Of a DNA stretch of 64,000 nucleotides, positions 60,604-64,000 are shown in pieces. Under the pieces are notes generated by a model. It was not told the origin of the DNA. It saw nothing but the letters and a program-made list of their open reading frames with translations, and did no database searches. This DNA comes from an uncultured Pseudomonadales bacterium (lineage in GTDB: Bacteria; Pseudomonadota; Gammaproteobacteria; Pseudomonadales; Azotimanducaceae), in the NCBI GenBank assembly GCA_958296195.1, contig OY282455.1, positions 1-64,000 on the forward strand, in the 5' to 3' direction. The translations under genes and the position numbers were made by a program. Every line of letters begins with the position of its first letter. Within the stretch, counting starts at the first letter, position 1.

Positions 60604-61605
60604 CTAGTCGGGGGCATTACCGTTAGACGCACTACGAAGCTGCTCTGCGATGTCGCCATAGTCCTTCACCCGCACGGCACCCTTTGCCGCCAACCGCTCC
60701 GGCCAGCGTAATCCGCGCCCGAAGCAACTTTCCAGCACGAACAGCTTTCGGCCCTGCGCCAGCGCCGCCCGGGCTTGGATGAGCGTTCCCGATGTCTCCC
60801 CGGCCTCGACGATCACGGTGGCGTCCGTAAGCGCCGACATGGTTATGTTGCGTTCCGGGAAGAAGTAGCGGTTGCCCTTAAAGCTCTGCATCTCGTAGCG
60901 CTTCACTGGCACTTGGCTGACGACGAGATAGTCTTCCCCGATCGCCCGTTGCAGCTCCGCGTTCTCCAAAGGGTAACTTTCCGACAGCGGTGTTCCTAGC
61001 ACGGCTATGGTGCGCCCCCCGTAATCCATCGCGGCCCTGTGCGCAGCCGTATCGACGCCCGCCGCCAACCCGGACACCACCGTGAAGTCCTCCTCCACCA
61101 GCGATTTAACCAGCTTCCGGGCTCGGGCAAACCCCTCGTCGGTGGGGTGGCGGGTGCCGACAACAGCCACCGATGGCGACCAAGCCAAGTCCCAATGGCC
61201 GACGAAGTACAGCAACTCCACTGGGTAGGCGGCATCCCTGAGTTTCTCCGGGTACTCAGCCGCGCCGTTCAGCCTCACGCCAAATCGGCTGATTCCGGCC
61301 TCAGCGAAGCTGGCCATGACCGAATGAGCGTACTTTTCCGTCTTGGCGGGGGAGACGAAGCTTGATGGGGTGCTGCTTGGATGCGCGGCAAACCGCTCCG
61401 AGAGCGTCTTGAAGGACACCTTCTCTTCGGCCCAAATAGCCTCGTAGGCACCCATTTCGGTGAAGGGCGACACGGCATTGAACCCGGGCCATTCGTGGTC
61501 ACCTAGCGGCAAACTCGCCTGTTGGTCGCTCGCAGCCACCATTCCTCCACCAATTGAACTGGCTGTAAGCCGGCCATGCTTTGCTTCAAAAAGCACTAGC
61601 CCCAT
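60604..61605 (-). CDS. dprA: DprA-family DNA-processing protein
   Basis: 333 residues from ATG 61605 (MGLVLFEAKHGRLTASSIGG). The Rossmann-like DprA domain has SVAVVGTRHPTDEGFARARK, FTVVSGLAAGVDTAAHRAAM, TIAVLGTPLSESYPLENAEL and FFPERNITMSALTDATVIVE. AGETSGTLIQARAALAQGRK follows. DprA loads RecA on incoming single strands. This copy has an unusual N-terminal region of about 100 residues and lacks the C-terminal winged helix. Its location among defence genes, apart from the usual smf-topA cluster, suggests a conflict-related paralogue rather than the competence copy. Confidence 0.82.
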   Translation of the reverse strand: MGLVLFEAKHGRLTASSIGGGMVAASDQQASLPLGDHEWPGFNAVSPFTEMGAYEAIWAEEKVSFKTLSERFAAHPSSTPSSFVSPAKTEKYAHSVMASFAEAGISRFGVRLNGAAEYPEKLRDAAYPVELLYFVGHWDLAWSPSVAVVGTRHPTDEGFARARKLVKSLVEEDFTVVSGLAAGVDTAAHRAAMDYGGRTIAVLGTPLSESYPLENAELQRAIGEDYLVVSQVPVKRYEMQSFKGNRYFFPERNITMSALTDATVIVEAGETSGTLIQARAALAQGRKLFVLESCFGRGLRWPERLAAKGAVRVKDYGDIAEQLRSASNGNAPD

Positions 61606-61859
61606 GCTACCGCACCTAGTGCGCCCTTGTTTTCGAGTGTATGGGACCACCACCTTTCGGACTTTTAGGAGTGCACCCCAGTCACCGGGGGCAGGTGTTC
61701 GGGTAGCCTATGAATATTCAACAACATAGGAGAACCGAACACGCGCATTTTCGCACAAGCCCCGGTCTTTTACCGCGGGTCCTGCATTGATCCTGGTGAC
61801 CGTCCCGAAGCAAGGCGGCGCTCCGACCGGCTGCTGCGGGTGTTCGCCATCCCCGGGAA

Positions 61860-62399
61860 ATGCGCTGGTACGACAAGGCGAGGCCGTATTCGGAGCACAA
61901 CCGTCGGCATCCCGACAAGCCCTTGAGCCTCGCCGCCGTGGGGTGGATCGTGAAGTGGAGACTGGAGTCCGGGCGCATCAAGCCCTGCGCCTTCCGGTGC
62001 GGGGACCGCGCCAAGGCCAGGCGCCAACGCGACTTCGCGGACGGCCATGCGCAGCGCCGGCGCGAAGAGGACAAGCACCGGGGCGTCTAGATGGACCACA
62101 TGACCCCGTGCGTTGACGGACAGGAGTTCAAGCAGTTTAGGGTCGCCTGCCCGAAGACCCGTCGCCGTACGCCCGAGTGTTCTCCCGCCACCTCGGGCGT
62201 CGCCGAGGTGTTTAAGCGCCTCGGCGACCAACCATCCAAGTAGACGGCGGCTCCGAGTTCAGGGGCGACTTCAAGGACGAGTGGGCCGGGCGCAAACTGC
62301 CGCTCAAGGTGCCGCCGCCCCGATGCCCAGACCTCAACAGCATCGTCGAGTGCGCCAATCGCAAAAAACCAAACAGGCCACAGCCAACCCTACATTTTT
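61860..62399 (+). pseudogene. Decayed IS481-type transposase (DDE/rve)
   Basis: Bases 61860-62090 read MRWYDKARPYSEHNRRHPDK, then PLSLAAVGWIVKWRLESG. After a stop the sequence restarts at 62091 with MDHMTPCVDGQEFKQFRVAC, and after a frame change near 62235 gives IQVDGGSEFRGDFKDEW and PPPRCPDLNSIVECANR. The last two blocks are the second Asp and the Glu of the integrase catalytic core (QVDGGSEF ... PPRSPxLNxxVERxNR). Several frameshifts and stops rule out function. No inverted repeats were found. The open frame of the Hsp70-like gene starts just after it. Confidence 0.65.
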
Positions 62400-62507
62400 T
62401 AACAGATTTCCCTTGAAGTTATCCACAAGTTTCGTCATGCTCAGGAATGGACACTCCAACGTAGCCGTATCCAAACCCGCGTCAATACGCTAGATGGCGA
62501 GCAACTG

Positions 62508-64000
62508 ATGGGCAACATCTCCAAGACATTGTGGGTCACATCCATCCGTCCAGAGTTAATAGACGGGGTAACGTTCGTGCCAACCGCTCTACAATACAGT
62601 GATGAGATCGCCATAGGCCACCAAGCCGTCCGCGCCAAAGGGTCCTTGATTAACTTCAAATTGGAGTTGGGCGATATCCGTCCTGGACAGTCACCGCATA
62701 CTAGAAAACGAACACAGTGTTCTGATGGTCATTTCAGATCTGCGTTTGAACTATCACAGGATTTCCTCAACGGTCTCTTAAAAACCGTCAAGTCGAAGTT
62801 ATCGCCAAGGGCAGAATCCGGCAAGATGGGAGCTAGAATAATAGTTGCCGAACCGCTAATTTTTCAGGTCATCGATAAGAGCCGAGAGTGGTTAGAGAAT
62901 TACCGCGCCAATATGCGCCGAATTCTAAGTCAATTTGAATCTGTAGAATTTCTCCCAGAACCGTTTGCGGTGTACCAATACTACAAGTATGGACTGCGTC
63001 TTCCCAATTTGGTCGACGAAAGGAAGCATTTGGCACTAATCATTGATTTTGGGGGCGGCACCTTCGATGTCTGTATCATTGAGAGCACAACCAAAGGTGA
63101 CGTCAGCCTAAAGGGCCGGCATTCGAAGCCTCTGTCTGCCAGTTCGGTGCCATACGGGGGTTTTTATCTTGACCGACATATTGCACTGTACCTGATGAAA
63201 AGAAGCGTGGCGGACCCGAAAAAAGGGGAAATAGATAAGTACTATCAACAATACGAAAGAACGTTGAAAGGCGATTTAGACCCAACTGTCTTAAGGGATG
63301 CGGCTCAGAAATTTATTGAGAATATGAAACTTCTTGAACGTATTTGTGAAGATAGAAAAATAAAACTATCGACCAATATTTCTGATTGGTCTCTCAATGC
63401 TGAACGTTATGATAAGGTTTCCGTTCCCGTTCCTGCCAACCCCCTGGAAAGTTGGAGACCAGCCCAAGCTGACCTTTTTAGCCATCAGATGTTCAAGATA
63501 TTTGAAGACCTTTGGAACTCTAAGCTAAAACGAGCGGTTAAGGAAGTGTTGGCGCGAGCAGCTGACCATTTGAAAGGACGGAAGATAGACGTATCCTTGA
63601 TATCCGGTGGTTCGGCGAATATTGGCTGGCTAAAAAATCTCCTGATGAGGGATTTTTCGAGTGAACTCCAGGTAGCTGAACCTATTGATATAAAGGCGTC
63701 ATTCCAGGACGTTGTAGCAAATGGGTTGGCAGTTGAATGTGCCCGACGACACTTCACTCAGGAGGATGGTTCTGCTGAGTTCGTCGCCGTAACCTACAAT
63801 CCAATCCGGCTTCTACTTTCTCCTGACGGTGATGGCTATGTTGCAGGAAGGTTTAGGTCTATCGACGACAAGGTGGATATGGGCGATGCTAGGGCGGGTG
63901 ACCTCATTCCGTCGGCTCAGTCGCTACGACATTTTCTTGACCAACCGCTTCATTGGAAGGTAAAACTACCAAGCCCACCAAGGCGGTATTTGGAGTACCT
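62508..64000 (+). CDS. Hsp70-like protein (N terminus doubtful, C terminus beyond window)
   Basis: From ATG 62508 the frame is open to the window end (497 codons); it is open from 62403 without an earlier ATG. FVPTALQYSDEIAIGHQAVR is the usual second block of Hsp70-like proteins. LALIIDFGGGTFDVCIIES near 63030 is the phosphate-2 motif, and VSLISGGSANIGWLKNLL near 63590 is the adenosine motif. The N-terminal phosphate-1 motif (D-x-G-T-T/S-N-S) that should lie before VPT is not found in any frame upstream; instead there is a transposase relic. The gene is probably 5'-truncated. Base composition is AT-rich. Divergent Hsp70s occur in defence islands. Confidence 0.7.
   Translation, partial: MGNISKTLWVTSIRPELIDGVTFVPTALQYSDEIAIGHQAVRAKGSLINFKLELGDIRPGQSPHTRKRTQCSDGHFRSAFELSQDFLNGLLKTVKSKLSPRAESGKMGARIIVAEPLIFQVIDKSREWLENYRANMRRILSQFESVEFLPEPFAVYQYYKYGLRLPNLVDERKHLALIIDFGGGTFDVCIIESTTKGDVSLKGRHSKPLSASSVPYGGFYLDRHIALYLMKRSVADPKKGEIDKYYQQYERTLKGDLDPTVLRDAAQKFIENMKLLERICEDRKIKLSTNISDWSLNAERYDKVSVPVPANPLESWRPAQADLFSHQMFKIFEDLWNSKLKRAVKEVLARAADHLKGRKIDVSLISGGSANIGWLKNLLMRDFSSELQVAEPIDIKASFQDVVANGLAVECARRHFTQEDGSAEFVAVTYNPIRLLLSPDGDGYVAGRFRSIDDKVDMGDARAGDLIPSAQSLRHFLDQPLHWKVKLPSPPRRYLEY

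Overview
The window looks like a GC-rich chromosome of an uncultured gammaproteobacterium. The first 9 kb carry the Pseudomonas-like order pilT | yggS-proC-yggT-metX-metW-DUF4426-rdgB, then hemW and trmB. Later come a magnesium-type hemB, gshA, an ATP-type pckA and a divergent yrfG/cysQ pair. Most genes are GC-rich and tightly packed, with ATGA or GTGA overlaps and many GTG/TTG starts. No rRNA or tRNA gene was seen.

Layout. 1-9.1 kb: housekeeping cluster, interrupted by a DUF4143 ATPase that sits next to a perfect palindrome. 9.2-24 kb: accessory genes. A Pho-box-like array precedes a triple-repeat surface lipoprotein and a TonB-dependent receptor. Then follow a cytosine-5 methyltransferase with a probable PD-(D/E)XK nuclease, flanked by duplicated chromosomal sequence, a membrane SGNH protein, an FGE-fold protein and a toxin-antitoxin (TA) pair. 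24-33 kb: metabolic genes (FAH-family hydratase, hemB, a Baeyer-Villiger type monooxygenase, a metallo-beta-lactamase fold hydrolase) mixed with two more PIN-type TA pairs, an Rpn-like nuclease and a broken pglZ fragment. 33-37 kb: an AT-richer three-gene cassette (ClpP/SDH-like serine protease, 67-aa protein, caspase-like DUF6642 protein) lies between an intact outer-membrane protein gene and a second copy of that gene's 3' half. 37-38.8 kb: an AAA ATPase/DUF3226 pair resembling split OLD or PARIS-type systems. 38.9-51.5 kb: mainly housekeeping genes and a transporter. 51.5-64 kb: a defence-island-like stretch with DUF499 ATPase + DUF7680-like protein, a tightly coupled DUF262/DUF3696/unknown trio, an AAA-PDDEXK protein, DprA, a decayed transposase and an Hsp70-like gene running off the end.

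Two themes stand out. First, the window holds several probable anti-phage or conflict modules, of which the SDH/67-aa/caspase-like cassette and the DUF262/DUF3696/unknown trio are the best candidates for undescribed systems. Second, it is littered with short relics of lost genes: hsdM, asnB and pglZ starts, a YefM-like antitoxin, an ATPase tail, an IS481-type transposase and a lone CRISPR-like repeat. Two cassettes are bordered by copies of local chromosomal sequence, which fits insertion with long target duplication. Functions come from motif and family recognition by eye; no database search was run.
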